Shown here piece after piece: positions 36,201 through 45,036 of a stretch of 64,000 nucleotides of DNA. Position 1 is the first letter of the stretch. Each line of letters opens with the position of its first letter. Under the pieces are notes generated by a model. That model did not search any database. It saw nothing but the letters and a program-made list of their open reading frames with translations, and was not told the DNA's origin. Source of the DNA: Euclidia mi (lineage: Eukaryota > Arthropoda > Insecta > Lepidoptera > Erebidae); assembly GCA_944739405.2 (NCBI GenBank), contig OX123190.2:63445805-63509804 (forward strand), written 5' to 3'. The translations under genes were made by a program, and so were the position numbers.

Positions 36201-39200
36201 GGTTCGCAACTTTGAAACAAAGAAAGATACTTTATGCCATATGCCCTAAATAAGACACAATAATACAAAAAAAAAAAAAATTGAAGTGTTAAAAAAGTTT
36301 CAAACTAAACACAAAAGAAACAAACTTATATAGACATAAATATGTCTCGTGGACAACCATGAGACATATTCCGTATGCTAGACCATCAGGAGCCGGCGCT
36401 GGTTCGAAGTGGAAATATAAAACTGATAAAATCATTTCAAACGACTTCGACAACGTGTAAATACAAGAATCAGTTTCGTACAAAATACCAATATTGATCA
36501 TTCATTTTCAATAAATATATCGCTAGAATCCAGTCACTAATACACATTTATTCGTTCAACTTACATACCGTTTGATATACCGTTAGTATTCCCTTGAGTG
36601 AATCACATCAAACGCTTTGTAGAAGACACAATTTGCATATACATATATCACTCAATACACCATACAAATATATAAAATACAATCACATTTCATATAGAAA
36701 AATGTATTTACTTACAAAATCTCTCATTTTACACTAAGACACTACCGCACGTGTAAGAGGCATACACAACAGTGACAGCAGTGAATAGTGGAGAGAAAGT
36801 GGGCCGCTTGACTATGGAACAAATTAATAGGCAACATTGCTTCTCGATAGCGAAAACCACGACAATATTTATGGAATAATCTAGAACACATTTATGTTGT
36901 TCTTTTACGTCGTATTTTAAAATCGAAATGATCTGTTCTTGAGATGCAGACGTATCATTGACGTCAGATTTTTCAGACGGATGAGCTGAATATCATACAG
37001 ATTTATTTTTTGGACTTATCTGGCAAAGGCGCGCCAGACAGAAGTATTTTTACTCACTTTGGGTGTCGTAGGTCATGGTAATTAACTGTGAACCTGGTGC
37101 ATACGTATTCCAGGTCATTTTTACAATAGTACGTCTAGCCAACCGCGTGGTATATTCCAAACGTCATTGTTTAGACAAACAGAAGCATGTACCGTGGTGC
37201 CTTCATCATTAACTTGTGCGTCTTTTTTGCAATTTCTTCAGGTAAAAAGTTGTTTGTGCACGCTCTGGTAGTTATATAATCTGACCGTTTAGTTTCTTGT
37301 CTCTCTTTTTATGTGAATACAGAATAACATACAGTACTCAGCATATATTTGCTACATGATGAACAGCACGTCTCCAATAACATCTGTATTCACAGAAAAG
37401 CTCTGAAGCTTAGGGGCTTACTGGCATAATCAGTGTTATCAGCATATACTGAGAAGTAAGCTACTAGACAGACTGTCTACATGAAAGAATGTACTCGTAG
37501 TTACTGTTAGTCTCTCTGATTGTGATGTCTCTGATTTTAGCTGCTAATACATGTGTATAGTGGTCGATACTATATTCAAATGTAATTCGGATGAAAGCGC
37601 ATTTGATTCGAAATTATTTGTTGTAAATCCATGTTTTGGTAATTTTGGATTCTTGGCAGTAAATTAGTATTTTTTTATATCATTGAGGATTTTTCTTCTA
37701 TTTTCAAAGGGTTAAACAGTGAGAGCTTACTAGGGAGGTCAATAAACTCCCACGCAGAGGGTACCGGGTTTAGCTTATAGCACCTCTGACTTTTAAGTCA
37801 TCTTTCGGATCGTGCTTGGAAAGGACGTCACGTCAGGCAGTTGGTCAGATTTGAAGGAAGAGAGTATATACTCATACTTGTCTATACAGTAGAACATGGC
37901 TATGCCTTTGAGTTTAGATAGTAAGACTGCAGAAACGCTGTGGGATCTCATATTCTCTTATTGGGAAGGTCCGCAGGCCCCCGCAAGGGAGAATTACAAC
38001 CACCAAACAAAATCCGGCAAAAATAAATGGTTACTTGTGACCCTGAAGACATACTCTTGACAAAGATACTGCAGTGAACAACGGTTAAGAAATTAAATGA
38101 CGTAGTAATGTAGTCAGATGCGTAGTAGTCTGCAGAGAGTACGTGCGTAAAAGACAGCAAAAGGTCAGACTCATACGTATGTTTACGTTGCGTGAACGGT
38201 GAAACAAACTCTACCGTAGCGTATCGAGACGAAAATAATAACCAGACAACTGTCTGGTATATAGAAGTAACAATAACAACTGTTATTGTTACTTCTAACA
38301 AAAAGGGGTCTTAGGCGCTAATTCTATCACCCGTGGAACCTTTCAAATGATCAATACCTGAACTAGGCATTACAAATTTAACGAATTTATAATATACCAA
38401 TGGAGTGCTTGTCCCCACGTTGATGTATGGAAGTGAGAGCTGGGTATGGCAGAAAAAGTATGAATGTAGAAGTAACGCAGTTGAGATGCCATCACTGCGT
38501 ACTATGTGTGGGGCAAGACTGATTGATAGAATTCCGAATGCAACTATACGAAAGAGCAATGGACTGAAAGATGTTGTGACAAGGATTGAGAAAGGAATGC
38601 TTAGGTGGTTTGGACACGTGGAGCGAATGAGTGAAGAAAGAATGACAAAATCAGATAAATAAGGCAAATGTGTGTGGGCAAGTCGGTTGCGGCAGACCTT
38701 GTCGGACATTCGTCGACCAAATTGGAGACATCCTAAGAAACGGAAAGGTCCGAAGTACCCGAAACCGGCGAGCATGTATGAAAAGAGTAATGAGTGTAGA
38801 GGAAGCGCGTGAGGTTTGTAAGGATAGGAGCAAGTGGCGTTCTGCTGTCTCTGCCTACCCCGACGGAAAAAAGGCGTGAGTATATGTATGTATGTATGTA
38901 CATACATACATACATATCGTCACGCCTTTTATCCCCGAAGGGGTAGGCAGAGGTGTATTTCTACACCCACTTTTCGCCAGATATACTTTAGTCCCACGTA
39001 ATAAGGGGCGAGCCTATTGCCGTACCGGGCACATTTCCAGACTCCGTGCTGCTACTGAGAATTTCGTGACAGAAAAACCCAATAACATTGCCCGACCCAG
39101 GAATCGAACCCGGGACCTCCCGATCCCACCACGCGCACATTAATTATACCGCGAGACCAACGAGGCAGTCGTATAGGGTTTGATGTCGAGTTTTCCGACT

Positions 39201-42200
39201 CTACGCAAAGATGGTATTTGCATCGTGTTATCCCTTAGTCGCCTCTTACGACACCCACGGGAAGATAGGGGGTGGTGACATTTGTATTCTATGCCGTCAA
39301 CCACACGGATCATGTATGTATGTATGTATTATAATATACCTTTTCTTTCGATTCCTTTGAACGTTTGGGAGCCTCTCGCAACAGGATATATTCCTGTTGT
39401 GGGAAACTCACAAACGTTCAATTGACGGACACAAAGCACAAGCAGGCTCGAAAAAAAAAAACCATTCTTGGATCAACAAAGTGTTATCCTATAAGGGAAT
39501 ATAATCACAACACAACATTGGCGAGCCGACTACATAAGCCACTATGCAATACTTGTTGACAGCGTATGTTAATCCTAGAGTTTGCTCGCGGCTCGGCCCG
39601 CGTGAAACCTTTGTCAGGTATCACACTATCTACCGGTGAAAACTGGACAAAAATCCATTTGGCAGTGGTTGAATTATCGATTTCATGTAGACAGACAGGA
39701 CTAAAAGAGGACTTATTTAATAAAATGTATACATATGACGGATAATGTAGCAGTTGCAGCCCAAAGCAAAAAACCTACACCAGTTCTCAAAGTCTGAACA
39801 CAGTTTATATTCCATCCAACTGAGTAAACTTTCCCTGCAGTGAAGTTGCAAACTATACAGAATCCCAGTAAATTCGCCACGTTTAAAAATTTATGTGACC
39901 CAGTTTAGAACCGACTTCGTTGAATGGACAATGATCTTATGATTAAATCAATATCAAGTGAGCCGTGTCGTTCGTCATACAATTGTAAATAAAGACGGAC
40001 AATGGCGAACAGTTAATGGTCGCGAGATTCCGTACTGCAAAAAATGTAACTGAGTATTCAGTACAGGATACTAAAAATCAATGTTGTTACTTTCAAAGGA
40101 TCTTTCTACATTGACTGTCGACAGCGTATTACAAAAAAGAAAATGTGTATATGTAAAATTCGATAATAATATGTAAAATTCTTGCGTTACCAACCGACTG
40201 ACAGACAACGAACAACCAAACTATGGGTGCAAGAAGCTAGCGTGTATGTTCCTTGGAGACCGCATGGGTGCATTTAGACGGAATTTCCCAAAATTCTCAC
40301 GGTATTGGGCAGAAACGATTATTATCTACAATAGAAAATATGTGCGGTGGTAGCTGTGGACATCCTCTTGGTTTTAATAAAACTCAGACCGTTTTCAAAC
40401 CCAATCTTGTAAATCACCCAGTCTTACGATTGTAAGTCAACGTCCACTGATCTCTCTTTCTCGTACTATACCGGTAGAGAGAAAACTGTTTTTGGAAATG
40501 ATGTAAAAGCATACAACTTTGTTTGAAATCAGTCAAGTCTGATGCGACGCAAAAGTTCTAAATTGTTCTAAGAACTATGGCATCGCATCTGCAGATGTAA
40601 TCATTTTCAATTGTGACAACTGCAGCTGTTCAGTCAACATCTTTAGATTGCATCTTTCCGCTGCGGAACTCTAATACGGAATTCAATCTGACACGCGCAG
40701 CTATCGTTCATCAAATGCAAGCAAATTACGCAATCGGTTGCATTGTTAGCGTTGGTCGCAGTTTTATAGACCTATGAGATAACTATGAAACTAGGTAGCT
40801 ATTTAAACGGTCAGTCAGCTTACTGGGTGAATACAATTTGACAAATTGCCGAAAAGAAATTCGGTCACAGCAAAATAAATTTTATCCGGTAGATGAAATA
40901 TCGACTCCAGAGGTAAAATTTATTGCTACGACAATTTACAGTTTCAGGTTGGATTTCTACCGTTCGTTGTAAATCAACAATTTTAAAATAGTCCACCTAT
41001 TTTAAATACTATCGCGGTCAACCGTGGGTGGAAACAACTGGACTGAAGGAGAAATCTGTCTCAGTCCTTGCAGGAACACTGCCCCCATAGAAAGTGTCAT
41101 TAATAAGTACATAGACCTGAACGTGGAAATTTCTTAGAGCAACGCAGTATTCTGGCGACTTCGTACATCATGAAGATGATAATGAGAGCAGAATAGAAGC
41201 AAAGAGAAAGGTGCTAAAAGCATTACATTTTGACCAAAGCAAAGAAGTGTATTGTAATTTAAGTATGACAAGGTCTCAGTCGAAGATAATGGAAAACAGC
41301 ATGGTCCGATAAAACTCTACAGGGAGAGTATAACTCATGTTAAAAAGAATTGCATTGTGGTGTGAATAAAGGCGCTGATAAGTAGATACTTATTAGTCTA
41401 AAAACACCTTACTCCTCTCCCAATCAAATCTCCCACAAGTTTTTGTGCACACGCCAGCAGATTATGGAATACCGTTACTCAGAGGAGATTGCGAATTGAA
41501 CTTTAAGTACTAGCTAATTAAACTGCTTGAACAAATTGCAAATAGTAGCGTAAATTGCCAGTAGCAAATTACTTTACGTGATGAAATACGATTCTAGGAA
41601 ATATATAATATGCGGGGCTCGAGGTTGATATGACATACAAGTAAATTCAGGGACTATGCTACACTAGTCGAGGAAAAATAGTACCGGATAGAGCGTGCTC
41701 TACTTGAAACATATCTGTAATGGGTGCATTCAGTAAAGAGAGTACTGCAGATAGGTGTAAAAACAAATTCCATCAGTGAGCAAGTTGGGAAAATCTATTT
41801 GGTTTGCATGGTTATTTCGAGTTATTTTGTTAGAAAAGGTGTCAAACAAATAGGCTTAAATATTACGCAATTTTCCTTAGTCTAGAGGCCCATATCCAAT
41901 CCAATAGCACCATCATCCTAGTGTTTTTTCCAGTTACATCCAAGATTTTCGTCTTGGAACCGCTTACTAGTCTGACCAGATTTGACAAAATATTATCCAA
42001 TCCAATAGCATATTGTCATCAGCCCTATACACTGTCGCACTGCTGGGCACGGGCCTCTTCTCACTGTGAGAACGACAAATAACATAAATCCGCTTAAGTC
42101 AGCACCCAAAACCGGAACTAATTCAGCATCAACGCAATGTTATGACGTCGAGATACCGCGGACAGAACGCAACCATAACAGTTTACGCAACACTATTATA

Positions 42201-44410
42201 CTTTGTTCATGAAATAATTATTATTGCACATGATAAGGAATAGAAGCAATTTGAGGCAGCGATAGCCTAGTGGAGATACCAACGGACTGCCATGCAAAGG
42301 GTATCGGGTTCGAATCCACGGCACGCACCAATGACTTTTCGAAGTTAAGTGCGTATTAAGTTGTTAATTATCTCTTGCGCCGTGCCTCGGAGAGTACGTT
42401 AAACCGTCGGTCCCGGTTGTCATGAAGTTCTTTGACAGTCCTTACGGGAAGTCAGTACCCTCAAATAAACTGATACTGGTCTTAACCATGGAATATCGCT
42501 ATCCCTTTGGGTTAGGGAGGTCAGACGGCAGTCACTCTGTGGAAAAGTTGATATTCTGTCATATCTGGTTAGACCAGTAAGCGGACCTCGGGCTCCAGGA
42601 CGTGTAAGTCTTGGATGCAACCGGGATAACGCTAGGGCGATGATGATGATGATAAGGAATAGAAGAGTTGTACTAGCTAAGTTATGCAGTATTTATAGCT
42701 GATCTATTCATTGCACTAACATCATTATCCTAGTGCTGTTCCAGGTGCAACACAAGACTTTCTCTTTGGTGCAAGGAATCAGCTTTCTAGCCAAATAAAT
42801 TTATTTTCATAAATATATAATCTCACTGTAGCCTTGGCCCATTTTCTGAAAAAGCATCTATACATATTATGAAATGAAATCTCCTTTTCTTCCTATCTGT
42901 CTATATGAATGCGATATACCTAAAAACTACTAAACCAACTTTTGAATGGTTTTCACCAATAGATATGGTGATTGATGTGGAAAATTTAAGTGTTGCAAGA
43001 AGAGACACAATTGAAATCTTGTTTCAAGTATATGCATAGAGAATGACGATAACAAATTTCTTACAGTGTATAGCCAACCCAGTGTCTATTTATATTATTT
43101 TAACTCAATGAAAAGATTAAAAATCATATTATGCCTATAAATTCAAGTAGAGATAAGACAACATAAGCTTGTGCAATGTTTTCATTCTGTTAATTCATAC
43201 ACACAAGTACAAGGATGTAGTATCCTCAATTATCTCAACACTAGTCTAGTCTAAGCCATAGAATGTTGTTCTTAGTCCTTTGAGTTGCAGACCAATCTTG
43301 GAAGCAACTCATATAACAATAATATGATTATTACGAATACAATTATGATTTTTTATGACAAATTAATCAAAAACTGCTAAAAAATTAATAAATATTTTCA
43401 CAATTACAATGCTACATTAATACTGAGTAATCAATATTTTAATAGAGATATACATATTAATAGAATCAATCAACAACACAAAGTAAGTTATCTACTAAAT
43501 GCACCCAGAAATTAACTTCACCCAAAAGATAGGCATAAAGTTTATATGAATACTTTGAATCGTAAACCATAACTATTGTAAGTGAAAATGGTGCTACTTA
43601 ACTCACACTTGTGTAAACATAATTTAGCTACTGCACTTGTGACAACACATGGCTAATATGCATACAAAGTTCTGAAAGCGAATTTTACATGTGTACCACT
43701 CAACTCAGTGTGGAAAACACTAAACTACAATTGTAAGTGCTTACGTGAATATTAAATTATTCAAACCTTTTTTTTCTGGAAACAAAAAATAAAAATTAAT
43801 AACTAATGCATGCAATTATATAAAATATATCTTTATTAAATGCTAATGGGACATTTCACTATTTGGTGAATTAATTATTGATTGAAATCAAGGCATGAAA
43901 GCAGCTGTCTGTATGAATAAAAAAAATAACAAAACAAATAAATTATAGATAGACCTGTCAAGCAAAAGATCTATGAGATGACATCATGGTAACATCTGGT
44001 TATTTAGTAAATAGTAGCTGTAAACAAAGGATTCCCAAAAATAGCTGACAGTGCGCTCATACAATGACACTGAAAACCAGGAACTACGCACAAAATACAC
44101 GTTGGTTTTCAGCCAGCCACTCAACTAAACAAAATCGAAATGGATGCGTCATTCGTTAAATACCACTACGTGTCTAAAAACTTTCTGCGAATTGCCCATA
44201 TGAGGCTGGAGGTTTATAAAGCCGCACATAAGGATAATTGGGACTTACAAAAACAATAGAAAATTTGATCGGATGGGAAAATCACACGCCGCATCGGCAA
44301 TATGGAAACGTACTTATAAACAATACGTATGTGGAGACATATTCTATACTAATAATTGAATAAATTGAACTCACCTCTTTACGCTTTTTAGTTTTCCTTT
44401 TGTCTGCCAT
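9271..44410 (-). CDS. Sec62: Translocation protein SEC62, complete, 8 coding exons
   Basis: Sec62 is an ER membrane protein that works with Sec61 and Sec63 in post-translational protein import into the ER. Coding exons, 5' to 3': 44410-44375, 30865-30739, 26032-25899, 24257-24141, 16663-16461, 12975-12789, 12237-12047, 9406-9271. They total 1131 nt (376 codons plus TAG), every junction keeps frame, and every intron is GT-AG. Order: basic start MADKRKTKKRKE; conserved N-domain VAKWL, NHHVEYF, KAVDALLTSKWA, KLFHRAKKV; lysine-rich linker; QLFLDTADAYVWIYDP; first membrane segment at about residues 179-201, ending MFPLWPATVR; VYYLS and second segment at about 212-239; SRHHLWLLPNLTEDVGFF; acidic, charged cytosolic tail ending in DFEIVEPADVE. 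Length is close to the animal family (about 400). Introns total about 34 kb and carry many transposons. Exon 5 is followed by an exon-derived tandem array. Confidence 0.96.
9407..12046. other. Sec62 intron 7
   Basis: 2.6 kb. It has GC-richer islands at about 9840-9920 and 10320-10420, and an unrecognised 114-codon + strand ORF at 11092-11436 with no coding signature I trust. The 3' half of a SINE is at 11478-11655. Nothing else recognised. Confidence 0.5.
11478..11655 (+). repeat. SINE 3'-half fragment
   Basis: The stretch starting atcgcttgctaaacggtgaa matches the middle and 3' body of the SINE at 55753-56058 (cgcttgctaaacggtgaagg, then ttctccat and agtctgccaa). Near its end ctatttcctaac and its near-complement form a hairpin with one mismatch (about 11608-11650) not present in the other copy. 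Confidence 0.6.
12047..12237 (-). CDS. Sec62: Sec62 exon 7 (charged cytosolic tail)
   Basis: Acceptor ttgcag; reads YEYRGPGSESDKQSKNKKKR, then alternating Lys-rich and acidic stretches, with KAPLLDEK and HVELETHEHAPADT. YEYRGP corresponds to the HEYKGP of vertebrate Sec62 just after the second membrane segment. It ends in phase 2 at AA|gtgagt; reading straight on would give a false TGA stop. Confidence 0.93.
12789..12975 (-). CDS. Sec62: Sec62 exon 6 (second membrane segment)
   Basis: Acceptor ttgcag; CG|A gives Arg, then KGVYYLSIAAAGFLVMIIA, which opens a long hydrophobic helix, then SRHHLWLLPNLTEDVGFF and FWPLYK at donor gtgagt. These are the best-conserved Sec62 motifs. Confidence 0.96.
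13262..13690 (-). pseudogene. Non-LTR retrotransposon reverse transcriptase fragment
   Basis: The - strand frame at 13665-13402 contains GFQNNKPTRLAIF and LFLDLSKAFDVLSHQTLIDK. These match RT block 'GFQ..ST..A' and the catalytic DLSKAFD block of jockey-like LINEs. About 120 nt further on, VPQGSVLGPVLF is readable, the next RT block, in another frame. It is a broken, short remnant in Sec62 intron 5 with no element ends seen. Confidence 0.75.
13767..14020 (+). repeat. Chimeric SINE next to the Sec62 exon 5 array
   Basis: The head gcgacagcctagtgacg with B-box-like gggttcgatccctagg belongs to the 'agcgatagcctag' SINE family. The 3' body, from gatggcaataggctcgtcc to ctgcctctg and ggggataaa, matches the other SINE at 58918-59184. 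It therefore looks like a composite of two families. Its 3' end runs to within about 10 bp of the last exon copy of the array. Confidence 0.65.
14004..16565 (-). other. 853-codon ORF over the tandem array (artefact)
   Basis: A continuous frame of 16 near-identical 54-residue blocks (each containing MDLRP/VDLRPQAVVLLAV) arises because the repeat unit is 162 bp, a multiple of three, and this frame happens to lack stops. It is not the Sec62 frame: that frame meets TAG in every unit. Composition is Arg/Val-rich and resembles no family I know. I do not regard it as a gene. Confidence 0.85.
14030..16571 (-). repeat. 162-bp tandem array of Sec62 exon 5, 16 copies
   Basis: Units start at 14030 and every 162 bp to 16460; fifteen are full and the sixteenth runs into the true exon and diverges at 16572. 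I saw no difference between copies. On the - strand each unit is 110 nt of exon 5 (from TACGTGTGGATCTACGAC to CACTGTCCG) plus 52 nt beginning with donor gtatgtat and ending catactactag. The exon part encodes YVWIYDP and the first Sec62 membrane segment. Only the 5'-most copy (16461-16571) is joined to the rest of exon 5. The gene still works on paper if all other copies are skipped. Confidence 0.95.
16461..16663 (-). CDS. Sec62: Sec62 exon 5 (linker and first membrane segment)
   Basis: Acceptor gtttccag; reads DTKDVKEKEKKKRKIRLEMH, then QLFLDTADAYVWIYDP and a hydrophobic helix ending FPLWPATV plus two bases of Arg, donor gtatgt. Joined to exon 6 it gives ATVRKGVYYLS, as in other Sec62 proteins. 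The last 110 nt are the part repeated in the downstream array; this copy alone has the upstream half. Confidence 0.95.
17708..18359. repeat. LTR, left copy
   Basis: 652 bp, with the conserved insert 'gatagcgccatctgttgac', a TATA-like 'tgtataaaaaggactg' and AATAAA-like motifs (gaaaataaacc) in the expected order for promoter and polyadenylation functions. Flanked outside by TGCA. Confidence 0.88.
18360..22408. other. Interior of the LTR element
   Basis: Non-coding. A GC-richer part at 18360-18710 holds an overlapping pair of short opposite ORFs; 18720-21000 is AT-rich and featureless. A GC-richer tract at 21100-21400 is followed by the 35-bp minisatellite at 21585-22139. Immediately before the right LTR is a purine-rich 'gcgcaggggacg', a weak polypurine-tract candidate if the element reads left to right. 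Confidence 0.6.
21585..22255. repeat. 35-bp minisatellite with 70-bp dimer order
   Basis: The unit 'gttggctagatctcg(g/t)aatgagtgatgccttatg' is repeated about 16 times to 22139. The monomers alternate strictly between two types (cggaatg... ending tatgg, and cgtaatg... ending tatgt), so the true period is 70 bp. From 22140 to about 22255 it decays into divergent copies (gatcccgtaatcggtgatgc, gatcccgtgatgggtgacgc). Confidence 0.92.
22409..23060. repeat. LTR, right copy
   Basis: Same 652 bp as the left LTR with no mismatch that I could find, followed directly by TGCA. Confidence 0.88.
23065..24140. other. Sec62 intron 4, proximal part
   Basis: No gene or element recognised. A short duplicated phrase 'ctccctgcctatt' occurs at about 23240-23270. 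Confidence 0.45.
24141..24257 (-). CDS. Sec62: Sec62 exon 4 (charged linker)
   Basis: Acceptor tattacag; 39 codons, VPVSEQELKGKKKKELEKSS through SACEGK, phase 0 on both sides, donor gtgaga. It corresponds to the Lys/Glu-rich linker between the N-domain and the first membrane segment; length and sequence vary in this family. Confidence 0.9.
24353..24814. mobile_element. Foldback element with long inverted arms
   Basis: The left arm begins GATTATTCCCG and carries two 'ccaccactgggggacagcg' blocks, then cacaactttgtataacattg; the right arm (about 24690-24814) is its inverted match. The arms are about 125 bp and contain direct repeats of the chtgtccccagtggtgg type. The centre holds the stem-loop ggagccctgcttcgcagggc at 24534-24560. 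It lies directly upstream of Sec62 exon 4. No TSD was determined. Confidence 0.75.
25899..26032 (-). CDS. Sec62: Sec62 exon 3 (N-domain)
   Basis: Acceptor tttttag; G|GC gives Gly, then TKAVDALLTSKWATGK, PIFTTRLEVTDYL and KLFHRAKK at donor gtatcg. The motifs match the family's KAVDCLLDSKWA, FTTRESV and FFHRALKV. Confidence 0.95.
26234..26294. repeat. Perfect 24-bp hairpin with 13-nt loop
   Basis: The arm gtttccttgcaaatattgca plus atgg (26234-26257) is exactly complementary to 26271-26294, with loop acagaagattagc. It lies in Sec62 intron 2, about 200 bp from exon 3. Related 'gagaaagagagag' phrases occur on both sides of the region. Confidence 0.85.
26936..27120 (-). repeat. Helitron-like 3' end repeat
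   Basis: Read on the - strand it runs through 'gattagcgcgttcaacc' inverted (ggttgaacgcgctaatctca), 'ggctatataacatcacgcta' and 'aacgcgggtgtaaccgcggg', ending gcattgtCTAG. The family resembles abundant moth repeats whose GC stem precedes a CTAG end, as Helitrons have. A second fragment is at 3975-4115. Confidence 0.45.
27121..29760. other. Sec62 intron 2, unassigned part
   Basis: AT-rich with small ORFs (up to 77 codons at 27670-27903) that look random. The one structure seen is the repeat and hairpin at 28145-28251. Confidence 0.45.
28145..28251. repeat. Short tandem repeat capped by a hairpin
   Basis: 'aatgcctt(c/t)aatttattttc' is repeated three times, and the last copy continues into a 20-bp perfect inverted repeat: aatttattttcaaataacag at 28200-28219 against 28232-28251, loop 12 nt. 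Confidence 0.85.
29768..30320. repeat. Interspersed repeat with GACA microsatellite
   Basis: Begins ggcaagtgcgagtcggactc then gggttccgtacc, and ends with tagggttccgatttttacc and ggtacggaactc, so the ends are partly inverted. A (GACA) run lies at about 30222-30266. I recognise this arrangement as a very common repeat in moths and butterflies; its class is not clear to me. Confidence 0.7.
30739..30865 (-). CDS. Sec62: Sec62 exon 2 (N-domain)
   Basis: Acceptor atttgcag; reads EFGEPAESEKPTSEEYSVAK then WLKANVPTKKTKFLNHHVEY and FT|G at donor gtaagt. It matches the family's PSKEEKAVAKYLRFN..TK..MMGHRVDYF region. Confidence 0.95.
31001..31304. mobile_element. MITE, GGGTGCT ends, TAA target site duplication
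   Basis: Left end GGGTGCTACGCTACG and right end, read inverted, GGGTGCTTTTCCACCAGAG; TAA flanks both sides (30998-31000 and 31305-31307). The interior repeats 'ccatagcac' and 'agctatgctatg' phrases. The 3-bp TAA duplication fits PIF/Harbinger. It lies about 140 bp upstream of Sec62 exon 2 in intron 1. Confidence 0.78.
32015..32318 (+). repeat. tRNA-derived SINE, 'ggataacgctagg' tail family
   Basis: The head cagcgatagcctagagg has an A-box-like start; the B-box is represented by gggatcgaatcc. The body has tggaatatcgctatcccttt and the tail is agggataacgctaggagga then gatgat. Same family as 42254-42655 and, inverted, 59792-60174, but shortened in the middle. Confidence 0.75.
32500..32603 (+). 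pseudogene. RTE-type LINE 3' end fragment
   Basis: Reads MGVSEAREVCQDRYKWRS then FAYAFEKQA and stop, matching the C-terminus of the ORF at 38670-38879 (VEEAREVCKDRSKWRS, SAYPDGKKA). It ends with the same 'ggcgtgagt' 3' tail. Confidence 0.7.
33831..33877 (-). repeat. SINE/RTE tail fragment
   Basis: ctcacgcctgtagccccgaa and ggggtaggcagagg are the inverted 3' tail shared by the SINE at 58918 and the RTE fragment at 38403. Confidence 0.55.
35455..35550 (+). pseudogene. RTE-type LINE 3' end fragment, internally deleted
   Basis: 'ggcgagcatgtatgaagaga' then 'gtaatgaatgtagagg' and 'ttctgttgtctctgcttacc' repeat the sequence at 38766-38880 but skip the part encoding EEAREVCKDRSKWRS. Tail ggcgtaagtatatatgtaca. 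Confidence 0.65.
38403..38898 (+). pseudogene. RTE-type LINE ORF C-terminal fragment
   Basis: Frame 1 reads LMYGSESWVWQKKYE, LRTMCGARLIDRIPN, VVTRIEKGMLRWFGHVERM; a shift near 38660 leads to frame 2: VGCGRPCRTFVDQIGDILRN, RRACMKRVMSVEEAREV, WRSAVSAYPDGKKA and stop. This is the domain after the RT of RTE-like retrotransposons. It ends with ctgcctaccccgacgg, ggcgtgagta and (TATG)n. 5'-truncated and frame-broken, so dead. Confidence 0.8.
38901..39170 (-). repeat. tRNA-derived SINE, copy 2 (inverted)
   Basis: Inverted copy of 58918-59184: B box cgggttcgattcctggg, body ccggtacggcaataggctcg, tail ccccttcggggataaaaggc and (ATGT)n. It meets the RTE fragment at 38403-38898 tail to tail, giving the TATG/CATA inverted microsatellite at 38881-38917. 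Confidence 0.8.
39171..39312 (-). repeat. Head fragment of the 'ccgtgtggt' repeat
   Basis: Read inverted: atccgtgtggttgacggcat, then tcaccaccccctatcttccc and tgggtgtcgtaagaggcgac, matching the first 80 bp of 5311-5531 and continuing with ctaagggataacacgatg, which those copies lack. Abuts the SINE. Confidence 0.6.
39357..39421. repeat. Nested palindrome
   Basis: Outer arms gaacgtttg/caaacgttc (39359-39367 and 39411-39419) enclose an inner palindrome caacaggatatattcctgttg. Not a terminator; intronic. Confidence 0.75.
40165..40400 (+). repeat. Degenerate Helitron-like repeat
   Basis: 'attcttgcgttaccaaccga', 'tatgttccttgg', 'gaatttcccaaaattctcac' and 'tggacatcct' are in the same order as in 46455-46660. 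Confidence 0.55.
41415..41500 (+). pseudogene. Non-LTR RT C-terminal scrap
   Basis: One frame reads PTSFCAHASRLWNTVTQ, like the SFFVRTSRLWN motif near the end of many LINE reverse transcriptase ORFs. No longer homology was visible. Confidence 0.4.
42254..42655 (+). repeat. tRNA-derived SINE, near full length
   Basis: Head ggcagcgatagcctagtgg, B box gggttcgaatccacgg, body ccgtgcctcggagagtacgt, tggaatatcgctatcccttt, tail gggataacgctagggcgatg and (GAT)n. The most complete copy of the family in the window. Confidence 0.85.
44375..44410 (-). CDS. Sec62: Sec62 exon 1 (start codon)
   Basis: ATG at 44410: MADKRKTKKRKE then donor gtgagt. The Lys/Arg-rich start matches MAERRRHKKR of vertebrate Sec62. 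The frame is open for 48 codons upstream without a better start, and the A at -3 (taataATGG context) is favourable. Confidence 0.88.
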
Positions 44411-45036
44411 TATAATTAAATTTTGCCAACGTAGTCTGATTCTCTGGAAACTATAGGTACACTTTTCTTGTTTCTCTCTGACGCTGACACTTTTTTGTTG
44501 ACAGGTCACCATAAAATGTGAATGAATGAAATCGAATGAATGTATGAAAAGCATATGTCTTAATAGTGCCTGTTTACACGATACAAAGATTTTGTTAACG
44601 TTCTTTTATTTACATGATAACATTATTCTCAAATGACCACTACCCATTCACGAAACATCTGTCAACGTCAAAAGCATATGACTGGAGTTACGGAATGTAT
44701 TTTGTCATTTTATTGGAAAATGTTCGTAATCAATAATTTTATTCTTGTTTAAATTAGTTTCATAAGACTGTGGCATTCTGTACGTGCATGTACGCTACAG
44801 TCTATGTAGTATTGTAACCTTACGTGAACTCACGTTTGCGGTCACCTTTACCTTTCTTAATCGGGCAGTTCATTTGAGTTGATTATTATTTAGCATTATA
44901 CTATTTCCTTAAAAAAACGATATTTTTTAGTGTTATTGGATACTGCAGTTTATGAGTGATATTTTGTATTAGCTTAATCTAAGCATTCATCGTATACGTG
45001 ATAACAGTGCTGTGATTTATCAAGATTTGCGTTGCT
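44411..45036. promoter_or_regulatory. Head-to-head spacer, probable bidirectional promoter region
   Basis: 626 bp between the Sec62 start (- strand) and a possible divergent + strand start at 45037. I see no clear TATA box or Inr assigned to either side. The assignment rests on position only. Confidence 0.35.

Larger units (their letters stand above)
31308..44374. other. Sec62 intron 1 (rest)
   Basis: About 13 kb. It contains the SINEs, LINE fragments and hairpins listed separately. Stretches 32610-33820, 33900-35440, 35560-38390, 39570-41400, 41510-42240 and 42660-44370 show only short chance ORFs and simple AT-rich sequence. A degenerate SINE body may lie at 37740-37930 ('acgcagagggtaccgggttt'). 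Confidence 0.5.

Noticed and set aside
37187..37241. A signal-peptide-like first exon, MYRGAFIINLCVFFAISS followed by gtaaaa, inside Sec62 intron 1
   Set aside because: The nearest acceptor (37321) gives an immediate stop, no downstream exon was found, and donor and promoter motifs are weak.
38311..38907. 198-codon - strand ORF
   Set aside because: It is the antisense shadow of the RTE-type ORF fragment on the + strand.
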